A DNA stretch of 64,000 nucleotides from Aquamicrobium defluvii (GCF_004363725.1 NZ_SNZF01000009.1:1-64000); one strand, 5' to 3'. Positions 47,911 to 57,037 are shown, numbered from the stretch's first letter. Made by a program: numbers and translations. The notes: a model not told the origin generated them from the letters alone.

Positions 47911-48201
47911 TTGATCCGGCACATCGTGTTCTTCACCGTCAAGCCCGATATGGACGTCGACACCGTGCGCGAAGGGTTGATGAATCTTGGCCGGATTCCG
48001 CATTCCAGCCACTTCGAAGTGACGGTGAACCGCAAGGTCGATCTGTTCGGGAACGAGATCGATATCGTCGTTTATGCCGAATTCGAGGACGAGGCCGCGC
48101 TGCACGCCTTCAAGGCCGACCCCATCTACTCCGAGACGACCGCCATGGTGCGGCCCATGCGCGAACTGCGCTTTTCCGCCGATGTGGTCGCGGCGGGCTG
48201 A
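47911..48201 (+). CDS. Dabb (stress-responsive alpha/beta barrel) protein
   Basis: A 96-residue protein of the Dabb family (dimeric alpha/beta barrel, ferredoxin-like fold). The family start IRHIVFFTVKP and the segment SSHFEVTVNRK are typical. Bacterial Dabb proteins are small dimers of mostly unknown role. Translation starts at TTG (47911): a perfect AGGAGG lies five bases upstream, and no ATG exists nearby in this frame. The gene is alone on plus and converges on DUF1697. Confidence 0.85.
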   Translation: MIRHIVFFTVKPDMDVDTVREGLMNLGRIPHSSHFEVTVNRKVDLFGNEIDIVVYAEFEDEAALHAFKADPIYSETTAMVRPMRELRFSADVVAAG

Positions 48202-48228
48202 TCCCGCTCCGCAGCCATTTCCCAGCAG

Positions 48229-48786
48229 TCATTCCGATGTCCCGGTTTCGGACGCCATTTTTCCCAGAGCGAGAACCGTTCGCCAGTTCCGGGCGGTCGA
48301 CGCCGTTTTCAGGGTGCGGTCGATCATGGGCGGCAATCTGGAAGCGCTGAAACCGTCGGGAACATGCAGATAGAGGATGTTTCCGGAAACGTGGACACCC
48401 TCCCCGACAGCGCGCGATTTCAGGGCTGCAACGGATTCCTGTCCGGGCGTGTCTCTCAGCACGAACACATGAAGTGTCGTTGGCCGTCCGGCCGCTTCGG
48501 GAAACGGATTGTCGTCGATGATCCGTTGCCACTCGCTGCGGCTGACCAGCATGATGTCCTTCTCGAACCCCAGATCGTTCCGCACAACTTCCGCGACAAG
48601 TTCCTGCGTCTGCGCCTTTCCCGTCTCTGAAGCCAGCACCGCGTTGCCGCTGTTGATGTAGGTCGAGACGTTGCGAAACCCCGCCCTGGCAAGGGCATCA
48701 CGCAGTTTTGCAACAGGCAACTGCGTTGCGCCGCCGACACCTCGAAACAGGACGACGAAAACGTCGCCATCCATGTTGTCGTTCAT
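48229..48786 (-). CDS. DUF1697 protein
   Basis: A 185-residue protein of the DUF1697 family. Recognisable blocks are VVLFRGVGGATQLPVAKLRDALARAG near the start and YINSGNAVL near 43, with a C-terminal TARNWRTVLAL. The family usually reads FLRGINVGG at the first block; here it is changed to FRGVGGA. Function is unknown. Its ATG overlaps the ilvA stop codon (ATGA), so translation is coupled to ilvA. The frame is open 15 codons further upstream inside ilvA. Confidence 0.85.
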   Translation of the reverse strand: MNDNMDGDVFVVLFRGVGGATQLPVAKLRDALARAGFRNVSTYINSGNAVLASETGKAQTQELVAEVVRNDLGFEKDIMLVSRSEWQRIIDDNPFPEAAGRPTTLHVFVLRDTPGQESVAALKSRAVGEGVHVSGNILYLHVPDGFSASRLPPMIDRTLKTASTARNWRTVLALGKMASETGTSE

Positions 48787-50039
48787 ATGATGAAGTTCGC
48801 CAGGGTTTCGTCGTCGGTTATGTCCTGACATTGCACGCCCTCCGCATCGAACTTCGCCTTGAGCAGGGCGAAATTGCGCTTGTCTTTCGTCTCGATGCCG
48901 ATCAGTACCGAACCGAAATTGCGAGCCGACTTCTTCAGGTACTCGAAGCGGGAAATGTCGTCGTCGGGCCCGAGCATCTGCAGGAAGTCCCGCAACGCGC
49001 CGGGACGTTGCGGCAGGCGGATGATAAAATACTTTTTCAACCCCTCAAAGCGCAGCGCACGCTCCTTCACGTCCGGCAGGCGTTCGAAATCGAAATTGCC
49101 GCCCGACACCACGGCTACGATGGTCTTGCCGCGAATGTCCTTCTTCGTGAAATCCTTCAGTGCATCGATGGTGAGCGCTCCAGCGGGTTCGAGAACGACG
49201 CCCTCCACATTGAGCATTTCGATCATTGTCGCGCACAGGCGGTTCTCCGGCACAAGGCGGGTCGCCCCTGCGGAAAAATCCTTGAGCAGACGAAAATTCT
49301 CACGGCCGATCTCGGCCACCGCCGCGCCGTCGACGAAATTGTCAACCGAGGCCAGCTTCACCCGCTTGCCCTCCGAGAGGCTGCGGGAAAGGCTCGGCGC
49401 GCCTGCCGGCTCACAGAAGATGAACTGCGGCACCTGGCCGATCGTCTGGAAATACTGGCTCACGCCGGCGGCCAGCCCGCCACCGCCTACCGGCAGCATG
49501 ACGATATCGGGCGCCCTGCCCTTGCCCGTCTGCTCGATGATCTCCTGAGCGACGGTCGCCTGCCCCTCGATGATGTCCTTGTGGTCGAAGGGAGGCACCA
49601 TGTGAGCGCCGGCGGTTTCGGTGAACTCCAGAGCTGCATGGTAGCAATCGTCGAAAAAGTCGCCCACCAGCCTTATCTCGACGAACTCGCCACCGAACAT
49701 CCGGGTCTTGTCGATCTTCTGCTGGGGTGTCGTCACCGGCATGAAGACGACGCCCCTGCGCCCGAAATGCTGGCATACGAAAGCGAATCCCTGCGCATGG
49801 TTGCCTGCCGACGCACACACGAACAGGTCGGCCCTGTTTCCGGCCGCAAGGGTTTTTCTGAAGAAATTCAGCGCCCCCCTGATCTTGTAGGACCGCACCG
49901 GTGTCAGATCCTCGCGCTTCAGGAAAATGCGCGCGCCATACTTCTGCGACAGGTAGTCGTTCTTTTGCAGGGGAGTCTGGGGAAAAATCTCCCTTATCGC
50001 TTCCGCAGCGGTTGCAACCCTGTCGGCGAAGCTTGTCAT
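48783..50039 (-). CDS. ilvA: Threonine ammonia-lyase (IlvA)
   Basis: A 418-residue PLP enzyme that deaminates threonine to 2-oxobutanoate, the first step of isoleucine synthesis. The catalytic lysine sits in SYKIRGALNF near residue 51; the glycine-rich phosphate loop reads GGGGLAAG near 190. A C-terminal ACT-like regulatory domain (about 330-418, with LPQRPGALRDFL) points to the shorter, single-ACT biosynthetic form. I use the ATG at 50039, preceded by GGGAT; the frame opens 26 codons further up. It is coupled to DUF1697 downstream and divergent from the DUF900 genes. Confidence 0.93.
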   Translation of the reverse strand: MTSFADRVATAAEAIREIFPQTPLQKNDYLSQKYGARIFLKREDLTPVRSYKIRGALNFFRKTLAAGNRADLFVCASAGNHAQGFAFVCQHFGRRGVVFMPVTTPQQKIDKTRMFGGEFVEIRLVGDFFDDCYHAALEFTETAGAHMVPPFDHKDIIEGQATVAQEIIEQTGKGRAPDIVMLPVGGGGLAAGVSQYFQTIGQVPQFIFCEPAGAPSLSRSLSEGKRVKLASVDNFVDGAAVAEIGRENFRLLKDFSAGATRLVPENRLCATMIEMLNVEGVVLEPAGALTIDALKDFTKKDIRGKTIVAVVSGGNFDFERLPDVKERALRFEGLKKYFIIRLPQRPGALRDFLQMLGPDDDISRFEYLKKSARNFGSVLIGIETKDKRNFALLKAKFDAEGVQCQDITDDETLANFII

Positions 50040-50236
50040 GGCGTGATCCCGATGTCGTGAATGCGCATGTGTTCCTGCCGCGAATTTGGCTTTTTGGCAA
50101 CACCGAAGCTGTCGCAAACAGACAATGCATTCATCAATGCGGGCATTGACTTACTTCCGCCGTACTCTGCGGGTGGAGGAGTAGCTCGCGGTCAGGCGAA
50201 CATCAGCCGTACGCCGCATGCTGACGGAAAACCAAA

Positions 50237-51331
50237 GTGAATCTGAAGCCCCTGCTTGCCATAGTGCTTTCGCTGGCCATCGCCGGCTGCACCTCCAACA
50301 GGACCGACGAAATTCTCGGCAGCGCCCGCGTGCCCGTGTCGGTGACCGATATTGCCGGCAATCACTCGATCTTTATCGCCTCGACGCGCAAGCGTTCGGA
50401 CGATCCTTCCAGGGTTTTCGAGGGCGAGCGTTCGAGCACCCTCAATTTCGCACGCATCAACGTAACCGTTCCGCGCGAGCACAAGGTGGGCCAGATCGAG
50501 CGTCGAAAGCGCGGAAAATCCGACGATCCGTCCAAATACTTCATGGCTTCCGGGGCGGTTGGCTACGATACGGGGCCGCAATTCTCGCAGGCACTGAACG
50601 CCGACGTCGCTGCCCGCGGCGGCCGTGTCATGGTCTTCGTCCACGGCTACAACACCGGCTTCGATGCTGGCGTCTACCGCGCCACGCAGATCGCGCATGA
50701 TTCCGGCTATCCCGGCACGCCCGTGCTGTTTTCCTGGGCGTCCGGCGGCTCCACCACCAGCTATGTCTACGACAAGGAAAGCGCCAGCGTTGCCCGCGAC
50801 CAGCTGGAAGTCACGCTGCGCCTGCTGGCCCAGAGCGGCGCGCGACGCATCGATGTCGTCGCTCACTCCATGGGAACATGGGTGACCATGGAAGCGTTGC
50901 GCCAGCTCGCCATCACCGGCGACCGCAATCTCGGCGGCAAGCTGGGAGACGTGGTTCTGGCATCGCCCGACATCGATGTGGATGTGTTCAAGAGCCAGAT
51001 GCGCCGTTATGGCAAGCCGGAAAAGCCGTTCATCCTGCTTCTCTCCAAGGATGACAGGGCATTGCGCCTGTCCGGGATGATCGCGGGCTCGCGTCCGCGC
51101 GTGGGCGACTATGCCGATGCCGGCAAGGAGCTGGCCGACTATGGCGTGACGGTTGTCGACCTGTCGACGGCAAAGGGCGCAGATTCGTTCAACCACACCA
51201 AGTTCGCAGACAATCCGGTGATGGTGCGGATGCTCGGCCAGCGCCTGCGCGAGGATGACGGCTTTGCCAGTGATCGGGAAATCACCGACCGTATCAGGCT
51301 GGTGACCCGGCAGGCCGCCACGGGGCTTTAG
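50237..51331 (+). CDS. DUF900 alpha/beta-hydrolase lipoprotein (copy 1)
   Basis: A 364-residue lipoprotein-type hydrolase. The lipobox LAIAGC (Cys18) predicts lipid anchoring. The DUF900 alpha/beta-hydrolase core has the oxyanion HGYNTGF near 137 and the nucleophile in AHSMGTW near 212. The substrate is unknown; esterase or lipase activity is likely. GTG (50237) is the start, with GGA upstream. It is the first of two tandem paralogues: the second copy begins 122 bp after this stop and keeps long blocks such as SPDIDVDVFK and PRVGDY. Confidence 0.85.
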   Translation: MNLKPLLAIVLSLAIAGCTSNRTDEILGSARVPVSVTDIAGNHSIFIASTRKRSDDPSRVFEGERSSTLNFARINVTVPREHKVGQIERRKRGKSDDPSKYFMASGAVGYDTGPQFSQALNADVAARGGRVMVFVHGYNTGFDAGVYRATQIAHDSGYPGTPVLFSWASGGSTTSYVYDKESASVARDQLEVTLRLLAQSGARRIDVVAHSMGTWVTMEALRQLAITGDRNLGGKLGDVVLASPDIDVDVFKSQMRRYGKPEKPFILLLSKDDRALRLSGMIAGSRPRVGDYADAGKELADYGVTVVDLSTAKGADSFNHTKFADNPVMVRMLGQRLREDDGFASDREITDRIRLVTRQAATGL

Positions 51332-51453
51332 CGGCGCAAGCCTCGCGGGAAACCGGCGGGGCTGGACCGGCCCGGCTTCTGCCTATATTCGATTACCGAT
51401 GCCAGGCGGCGGCGTGCGCTGCCTCCGGAACCGGTTTCAGGAGCAATGGTAAA

Positions 51454-52620
51454 GTGCGCTTCAAGGCTTTGTTCGCGATAGCATTTGCCGTTCTGATCAC
51501 CGGATGCGCCAGCCCCGGCCGTCATGAACTGCTCAATGTATCGTCTTTCCCGGCCAATCCCGCGGACATTTCGGCCGAGCTCGATATCTTCGTCGCCACC
51601 ACCCGCCGCCAGTCTGTAGACCAGCCGCGCATCGTCTATGGCGGCGACCGCTCGCCCAACATCGCCTACGCATCGGTCGACATCACGGTTCCGAAGATTC
51701 ACGAGACCGGCAGGATCGAACGCGCCAAGGGGCGCGCCCAGGCCGATCCGGCCAAACATTTCACCGCCCGCCGTGTGAGCTTCTTCAAGGAGCGCCAACA
51801 ATTCGCGCAAGCCGTCAACGCCGATGTTGTGCGCCATGAAGGTCAGCGTGTTCTGGTCTTCGTGCATGGCTTCAACAATGGCTTCGATGACGGCATCTAC
51901 CGTATCACGCAGATCGTTCACGATACCAAATATGTCGGCACGCCAGTTCTGTTCTCGTGGGCCTCTGCGGCCAAGACCACCGGTTATCTCTATGACAAGG
52001 AAAGCGCCAACGCAGCCCGCGACGATCTGGAGGCGACGCTGAGAATGCTGGCCGGCAGCAAGGCGAAAAGCATCGATATCATCGCGCACTCCATGGGAAC
52101 CTGGGTGACGATGGAGACGCTGCGCCAGCTGGCCATCAGCGGCGACCGCGATCTGGGCGGCAAGCTCGGCAATGTCATTCTGGCCTCTCCCGACATCGAT
52201 GTCGATGTGTTCAAGAAGCAGATGGAGCGCTACGGCAAGCCCGACAAGCCGTTCGCGATCCTTTTGTCCGATGACGATCGCGCTCTCCAGCTTTCGACCT
52301 TCATTTCGGGCGACAAGCCGCGCGTGGGCGACTATAGCGACGCCGCCGACCTCGCCAGCCTCGGTGTCATCGTGGCTGATCTGACCCAGGCGGGTTCCGG
52401 CGACAGGCTCAACCACGCCAAATTCGCCGACAATCCGTTCCTCGTCGAATTGCTGGGTGAAGGCTTGCGGATGAACGCCGGCCTGTCGGCCGCGGACAGC
52501 GGCGATTTCGGCAGTCCGATGAGCACGATCGGCAAGGATATCGGACAGGCGGTGGGGTCCGTGGCGGACATCGTCATCACCACGCCGTTCAAGGTCCTGT
52601 CGATAGCGACCGGGGGTTAG
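51454..52620 (+). CDS. DUF900 alpha/beta-hydrolase lipoprotein (copy 2)
   Basis: A 388-residue paralogue of the preceding gene. The lipobox is LITGC, with Cys18 as the lipid site. The oxyanion motif HGFNNGF and nucleophile AHSMGTW are kept, as are SPDIDVDVFK and PRVGDY. It is longer by a C-terminal extension of about 45 residues rich in Gly and Ser. GTG at 51454 is used, with AGGAG ten bases upstream; a nearby ATG at 51446 is in another frame. It ends 21 bp before the tRNA-Leu gene on the opposite strand. Substrate is unknown. Confidence 0.85.
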   Translation: MRFKALFAIAFAVLITGCASPGRHELLNVSSFPANPADISAELDIFVATTRRQSVDQPRIVYGGDRSPNIAYASVDITVPKIHETGRIERAKGRAQADPAKHFTARRVSFFKERQQFAQAVNADVVRHEGQRVLVFVHGFNNGFDDGIYRITQIVHDTKYVGTPVLFSWASAAKTTGYLYDKESANAARDDLEATLRMLAGSKAKSIDIIAHSMGTWVTMETLRQLAISGDRDLGGKLGNVILASPDIDVDVFKKQMERYGKPDKPFAILLSDDDRALQLSTFISGDKPRVGDYSDAADLASLGVIVADLTQAGSGDRLNHAKFADNPFLVELLGEGLRMNAGLSAADSGDFGSPMSTIGKDIGQAVGSVADIVITTPFKVLSIATGG

Positions 52621-52641
52621 AGCGCGACAGGGCCGTCTCGA

Positions 52642-52942
52642 TGGTGCGGACGACGGGACTCGAACCCGTACTCTCAAAGAGAAGCAGATTTTCGTACCAC
52701 TTCGGCTTTCGCCGCCGCCGTTCGGCGTTCGTGGTCTGGACTGTCCCTTCGCCATGGCCCAAAGGCTTTAGGCGCCACCCGTCCAGTCTCTACACCTTCC
52801 CTCTGAGGAGGGCTTGGCTCGGGATTGGCTTGGGGCATTTGCCCGTTAGCGTTCCCCGACTTTGAGCGGCTCTACTCCGCAGGTTTCCCTGCGGGCACTC
52901 CAAATTAAAGTCTGCTGCGTCTACCGATTTCGCCACGTCCGC
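52642..52942 (-). tRNA. tRNA-Leu(UAA), interrupted by a group I intron
   Basis: On the minus strand the 5' exon (52908-52942, 35 nt) begins GCGGACG and ends in GCAGACTT. The 3' exon (52642-52692, 51 nt) begins AAAATCTGC and ends in CGTCCGCACCA. Joined, they give an 86-nt leucine tRNA with a 7-bp acceptor stem, long variable arm, TTCGAGTCC T-loop and encoded CCA. The anticodon loop reads CTTAAAA, anticodon UAA. The intron lies between the first and second anticodon bases. Confidence 0.95.
52693..52907 (-). ncRNA. Group I intron (IC3-like) in tRNA-Leu(UAA)
   Basis: A 215-nt intron with no open frame for a homing enzyme. On the minus strand it shows a P2 hairpin with GAAA loop, GAGCCAAGC near 52812-52820, the R-type segment GUGUAGAGACUGGACGG (52780-52796) and the S-type AGUCCAG (about 52731-52750). 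P7 pairs GACUG with CAGUC; the corresponding bases in the Azoarcus tRNA-Ile intron are GACUA/UAGUC, a compensated difference. P1 pairs exon ACUU with intron GAGU, placing the conserved U.G wobble at the 5' splice site. The last base is G. It should self-splice. Confidence 0.92.
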
Positions 52943-53226
52943 ACGTGACGTTTCTCACGGCTTATTCGGCTTTCGTCAACCGTGTTGCACCACTAATCTG
53001 TTGAGCTGGATAAATCCGCTTCGCCAGCCCGGTCACGCAGACAATGCGGGAGCGCACCCTCGTCTGCTGGAACAGCGAATTTCATTGGAGTGCCGTCACG
53101 GCGACAGGTTGACTGTTGCGGCTGGTCTTGGTCAATCTGTCTGCGTTTGGCGAGGCGACAGCCCCGGCCCAGTTGTCAAAGAAACTGCCAAAGCCTTACG
53201 CTTTGCGCCTCAGGAACCTGCGCACC

Positions 53227-53805
53227 ATGTCCACTACATCCACCTTTCCCGATGACAACAGCCTGTTTCTGCCCTTCATGGGGCCTTTTTATCGCGGTTT
53301 CGCGCAGCCCTATGGATGGGCGGCATTCCGGCTTGTCATCGGCGGTCTTCTGATGGTCGAAGGCTGGCCGAAAATCATCTCGCCGATGGCCCAGACGGGT
53401 TTTGTGGAAAGCATCGGCATGTATCCGGGCTGGTTCTTTTCGCCCCTGCTGGCCATCATGCAGTTCGTAGGCGGGGCCATGATTGCCATCGGCCTTTTCA
53501 CCCGCCCGATCGCCCTTGCCAATGCCGTCATGCTGCTTGTGACCATATGGTTTCATATCACCCATCCCTACGGTGACGCCTTTCTCACCGCAGAAGGCGT
53601 GAGTTTCCTGAAAGACAATCTCCACTATCTGACGGCAGAAGGACAATCGCGGCTGCTGTCGGATGGCGGAGCCGCATTCCTGCACCAGGTCCAGTCGAAG
53701 GCAGAGTTCAATTCGACGTTCTGGGCCGCGGGAGCCGCCCTGATTGCCGCTTTTGGCGGCGGGAGGATTTCGGTGGACCGGCTCTTCATCAAACGCGAGT
53801 TCTGA
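53227..53805 (+). CDS. DoxX-family membrane protein
   Basis: A 192-residue inner-membrane protein with four hydrophobic segments. The pattern RLVIGGLLMVEGWPKI, then FFSPLLAIMQFVGGAMIAIGLFTRPIA and MLLVTIWFHI fits the DoxX/DUF4870-like superfamily. Family members accompany thiosulfate or quinone-linked redox systems, but most are uncharacterised. The ATG at 53227 is preferred; the frame opens 37 codons further upstream, where the composition is poor. It stands alone on plus downstream of the tRNA-Leu gene, before the Old Yellow Enzyme gene. Confidence 0.8.
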   Translation: MSTTSTFPDDNSLFLPFMGPFYRGFAQPYGWAAFRLVIGGLLMVEGWPKIISPMAQTGFVESIGMYPGWFFSPLLAIMQFVGGAMIAIGLFTRPIALANAVMLLVTIWFHITHPYGDAFLTAEGVSFLKDNLHYLTAEGQSRLLSDGGAAFLHQVQSKAEFNSTFWAAGAALIAAFGGGRISVDRLFIKREF

Positions 53806-53941
53806 TCGAATATTCCGATTTCCGGATGCCAGGAGTTCGTTGTGGCCGGACGTGGCCACCTGACAGGTCTGTGAACCTGCATCCCGATTGCGCAGCCGCG
53901 CCAAACGCATACAAAACTCAGGAGTTTCCCCGGAGCCCTTC

Positions 53942-55042
53942 ATGACAGCAGCTCTTTTCCAGCCCATAAGCCTCGGGGATCTCGATCTGCCCAACCGCAT
54001 CGCCGTGGCGCCCATGTGCCAGTATTCGGCCATCGACGGATGCGCTACGGATTGGCATCTCCAGCACTGGATGAACCTAGCCATGTCCGGCGCCGGCATG
54101 GTCACCGTTGAGATGACCAATGTCGAACGGCGCGGACGCATCAGCCACGGCTGCATGGGGCTTTATACGGAAGCGAACGAAGCGGCTGCCAAACGCGCTC
54201 TGGACGCTGCCAGACGCGTCGCTGTGCCCGGAACGAAGTTCGGTACGCAGATTGCCCATGCCGGCCGCAAGGCGTCATGCCGCAGGCCATGGGAAGGCGG
54301 CGGCCCGCTACAGCCGGGAGAGGATGCCTGGCCGGTCGTGTCGGCCTCCGCCCTTGCCTACGACGAGGGCTGGCAGACGCCTCACGCGCTGACGGAAGAG
54401 GAAATCCGGGAAGTTGTGGAACGGTTTGCGCAAGCGGCAAAGCGAGCCGAACGTTCCGGTTTCGACTTCATCGAGCTCCATGGCGCGCATGGCTATCTGA
54501 TCTTCCAGTTTCTGTCGCCGCTTTCGAACAGGCGCGAGGATCGCTGGGGAGGCTCCCTGGAAAACCGCATGCGGTTGGCGCTGGAGGTCACGCGCGCCGT
54601 ACGCGAAGCTGCCCCGACGCTCATGCTGGGCATGCGCCTGTCGGTGAAGGAGTGGGTGGATGGCGGTTTCGACGTCGACGAGGCGGTCGAGGTGGCGAAA
54701 GCGCTCAAGGCAGAAGGGATTTCCTACATCTGCTGCTCGAGCGGCGGCAATTCGCCATTGCAGAAACTTCCTTCCGGCCCCCTGTATCAGGTTGATCTGG
54801 CAGAAGCCGTGCGCAGGGGAGCCGGCATTCCCGTTCGCGCCGTTGGCCTCATAACGGAGCCGAAACAGGCGGAAAGGGTGATTGCCGAAGGCCGCGCGGA
54901 CATTGTCGCGCTCGGTCGCGCCTTCCTTGCCGATCCGCGCTGGGGCTGGCGCGCCGCCGCTGCGCTGGGTGCCAAAATACCGGCGGCACCGCAGCTACAG
55001 CGCTCCGTCACCACGATGCGGCACTGGATGGTCCCCTCCTGA
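53942..55042 (+). CDS. Old Yellow Enzyme family NADH:flavin oxidoreductase (YqjM-like)
   Basis: A 366-residue FMN-dependent ene-reductase of the thermophilic-like OYE class. The N-terminal APMCQYSA has the redox-tuning cysteine (Cys26) seen in YqjM. QIAHAGRKAS near residue 100, HGAHGYLIFQFLSP near 180 and the glycine-rich SSGGNSP follow. It should reduce activated alkenes with NAD(P)H; the physiological substrate is unknown. The ATG at 53942 has GGAG seven bases before it. A single-domain form, unlike the two-domain flavoprotein at 14176. Confidence 0.9.
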   Translation: MTAALFQPISLGDLDLPNRIAVAPMCQYSAIDGCATDWHLQHWMNLAMSGAGMVTVEMTNVERRGRISHGCMGLYTEANEAAAKRALDAARRVAVPGTKFGTQIAHAGRKASCRRPWEGGGPLQPGEDAWPVVSASALAYDEGWQTPHALTEEEIREVVERFAQAAKRAERSGFDFIELHGAHGYLIFQFLSPLSNRREDRWGGSLENRMRLALEVTRAVREAAPTLMLGMRLSVKEWVDGGFDVDEAVEVAKALKAEGISYICCSSGGNSPLQKLPSGPLYQVDLAEAVRRGAGIPVRAVGLITEPKQAERVIAEGRADIVALGRAFLADPRWGWRAAAALGAKIPAAPQLQRSVTTMRHWMVPS

Positions 55043-55117
55043 CGAAACGAGGCAACCAACGGCTGCCATCCGCGTTTTCCATCGGTCCCTTCAACAGGCG
55101 CTATACGGAGAACGGGG

Positions 55118-55357
55118 ATGACCAGGGTCGTCTACAACATCGTGGAGCACGACGGAGGCTGGGCCTATCAGGTCGGCTCCACCTATTCGGAAACTTTCCC
55201 AAGCCGCGAGGCGGCTGTCAGGGCTGCCGCGCGTGCCGCCGAGGAACAGCAGATTGCCGGTACATCAGACGGCATCCAGTATGAGGACAGTTCCGGGAAA
55301 TGGCATGAGGAACTGTCCGACGGTCGCGACAGGCCGGAAACCGAAGTTTCGGAGTAA
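55118..55357 (+). CDS. DUF2188 protein
   Basis: A 79-residue protein of the DUF2188 family: VVYNIVEHDGGWAYQVGSTYSETFPSREAA is typical, with the conserved W and the charged C-terminal tail. The family is a small alpha/beta domain found widely in bacteria, function unknown. GGGG stands just before the ATG. It follows the OYE gene by 75 bp on the same strand and converges on wrbA. Confidence 0.82.
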   Translation: MTRVVYNIVEHDGGWAYQVGSTYSETFPSREAAVRAAARAAEEQQIAGTSDGIQYEDSSGKWHEELSDGRDRPETEVSE

Positions 55358-55386
55358 TCATTGCCGCTTCCGCGGCATCTTCCTCT

Positions 55387-55411
55387 AAAAAAGAGCGGCC
55401 ATCGGCCGCCC
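55387..55411 (-). terminator. Terminator after wrbA
   Basis: On the minus strand GCGGCC and GGCCGC (arms 55404-55409 and 55395-55400), with one G.U and one G-C pair extending the stem, enclose a 3-nt loop. TTTTTT follows. It is 28 bp past the wrbA stop. Confidence 0.78.
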
Positions 55412-55438
55412 GTTCCAATTTTCAGCCGGGCCCTGGCT

Positions 55439-56038
55439 TCAGCCGTGGAGCCTGGCTGTGATTTCCGCCACACGCTTGCCCTGGAAGCGGGCCCCTTCCA
55501 GCTCCTGTGCGGAAGGCTGGCGCGACCCGTCACCTTCGGTGGTCGTGGTCATGCCGTAAGGCGCTCCGCCGCGAACCACGTCATTGCCCATCTGGCCCTG
55601 ATAGGCATAGGAGAGCGGCACGATGATCATGCCGTGATGCTGGAGCGATGCCTGCGTGCTCAGAAGCGCGATCTCGGCCCCGCCATGCTGCGTGGCGGTC
55701 GACACCATAACGGAAGCGACCTTGTCGACGAGCGCGCCCTTCGCCCAGAGCGGGCCGGTCTGATCGAGGAAATTCTTCATCTGCGAGGCCATCGCACCGT
55801 AACGGGTGGAGGCGCCGAAGATGATGGCGTCATAGTTCTCCAGTTCGAGAGGCTTGGCAATCGGCGCGTCCTGATCGAGCTTGTAATGAGCCGCCTTCGC
55901 AACCTCCAGCGGGACGAGTTCGGGAACCCTCTTTATGGTCACATCGGCGCCGGCTTCCCGCGCGCCTTCGGCAGCGGCTTTGGCCATCTGCTCCATGTGA
56001 CCCCAGCTCGAATAATAGAGGACAAGCACCTTCGCCAT
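55439..56038 (-). CDS. wrbA: NAD(P)H:quinone oxidoreductase WrbA
   Basis: A 199-residue flavodoxin-fold enzyme (type IV NQO) that reduces quinones by two electrons with NAD(P)H and limits oxidative cycling. The FMN phosphate loop YYSSWGH is at about residues 8-14, and [21 protein letters not shown] near 76 is the WrbA signature. The ATG at 56038 with GGAG ten bases upstream gives the normal length (E. coli WrbA has 198 residues); ATGs at 56041-56056 are upstream. A terminator follows at 55387. Confidence 0.94.
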   Translation of the reverse strand: MAKVLVLYYSSWGHMEQMAKAAAEGAREAGADVTIKRVPELVPLEVAKAAHYKLDQDAPIAKPLELENYDAIIFGASTRYGAMASQMKNFLDQTGPLWAKGALVDKVASVMVSTATQHGGAEIALLSTQASLQHHGMIIVPLSYAYQGQMGNDVVRGGAPYGMTTTTEGDGSRQPSAQELEGARFQGKRVAEITARLHG

Positions 56039-56224
56039 TTTCTTCATCTCCACCATTGCGACATACGGACACCTTGCCCGCCTGAAATAGCAAAAGGAAC
56101 CTAGGGCAGCTTTCGTTCACGGAAAAGCACAGCAAAGCCGACACACCGTTCACTGTTTCTGTACCTTTGCGCGCTCGCGGGCAAAGAGGTATTGATCCAT
56201 GAAACACTGATGCAGGAGTCGCTC

Positions 56225-56965
56225 ATGCCCCGGATCGTCACCGCCGCCATGCTTGTGATTGGTGACGAGATCTTGTCGGGCCGCACCAGGGACAGGAACA
56301 TCGGCCATCTTGCCGACATCATGACGGCCGTCGGCATCGATCTGAAGGAAGTGCGGATCGTGCCGGACGAGGAGGAGGAAATCGTCTCGGCGCTGAACGC
56401 CGTTCGCGCGCGCTATACCTATGTGTTCACCTCCGGTGGCATCGGTCCGACACATGACGATATAACCGCCGATTCCGTCGCCAGGGCATTCGGCGTGCCA
56501 TGCGAGTACGACGACAAGGCTTATGCCATGCTCGGCGCCCACTATGCGAAACGCGGCATGGAGTTCACCGAGGCCCGCAAGCGGATGGCCAGAATGCCGC
56601 GCGGCGCGGCGCATATCGAAAACCCTGTCTCGGTCGCTCCCGGTTTCCGCATCGGCAATGTTTATGTCATGGCCGGCGTTCCGTCCATCTTTCAAGCCAT
56701 GCTCGACCAGGTTGTGCCCACGCTCAGGACGGGGACAAGGATGCTTTCGGCAACGGTGCCATGCCCGCTTGGCGAGGGAGTCATCGGAGAGCCGCTTGCG
56801 CAAATACAGGAAGAGCATCCGCTCACCATCATCGGCTCCTACCCGAAATTCGGCGAAGGCAAGTTCTGGACCGAACTGGTCGTTCGCGCACGCTCACAGG
56901 ATGCGCTGGATGCAGCGCGAAAGGATGTCGAGGCCATGGTGGCCGGGCTCAATGCAACGAACTGA
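56225..56965 (+). CDS. CinA N-terminal/MoaB-like (competence-damage-inducible) protein
   Basis: A 246-residue protein of the molybdopterin-binding MoCF family, the N-terminal half of CinA. Visible motifs: GDEILSGRTRDRN near residue 13 and FTSGGIGPTHDD near 68. In other CinA proteins this domain goes with a nicotinamide-mononucleotide deamidase domain; here that C-terminal domain is missing, as in many alphaproteobacteria. ATG at 56225, with AGGAG six bases upstream; an upstream ATG at 56192 has no such support. Its real substrate is unclear. Confidence 0.85.
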   Translation: MPRIVTAAMLVIGDEILSGRTRDRNIGHLADIMTAVGIDLKEVRIVPDEEEEIVSALNAVRARYTYVFTSGGIGPTHDDITADSVARAFGVPCEYDDKAYAMLGAHYAKRGMEFTEARKRMARMPRGAAHIENPVSVAPGFRIGNVYVMAGVPSIFQAMLDQVVPTLRTGTRMLSATVPCPLGEGVIGEPLAQIQEEHPLTIIGSYPKFGEGKFWTELVVRARSQDALDAARKDVEAMVAGLNATN

Positions 56966-57037
56966 AGGCTGAAACGGAACCGGAAACTGGCTCGGCGCGT
57001 TTGTATCGGCCAATTCCTTGCCGGAAAGGGTTAGGCC

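Noticed and set aside
52641..52865. Open frame of 74 codons across the tRNA-Leu gene
   Set aside because: It lies on the opposite strand of the tRNA and intron and reads through their conserved RNA parts.
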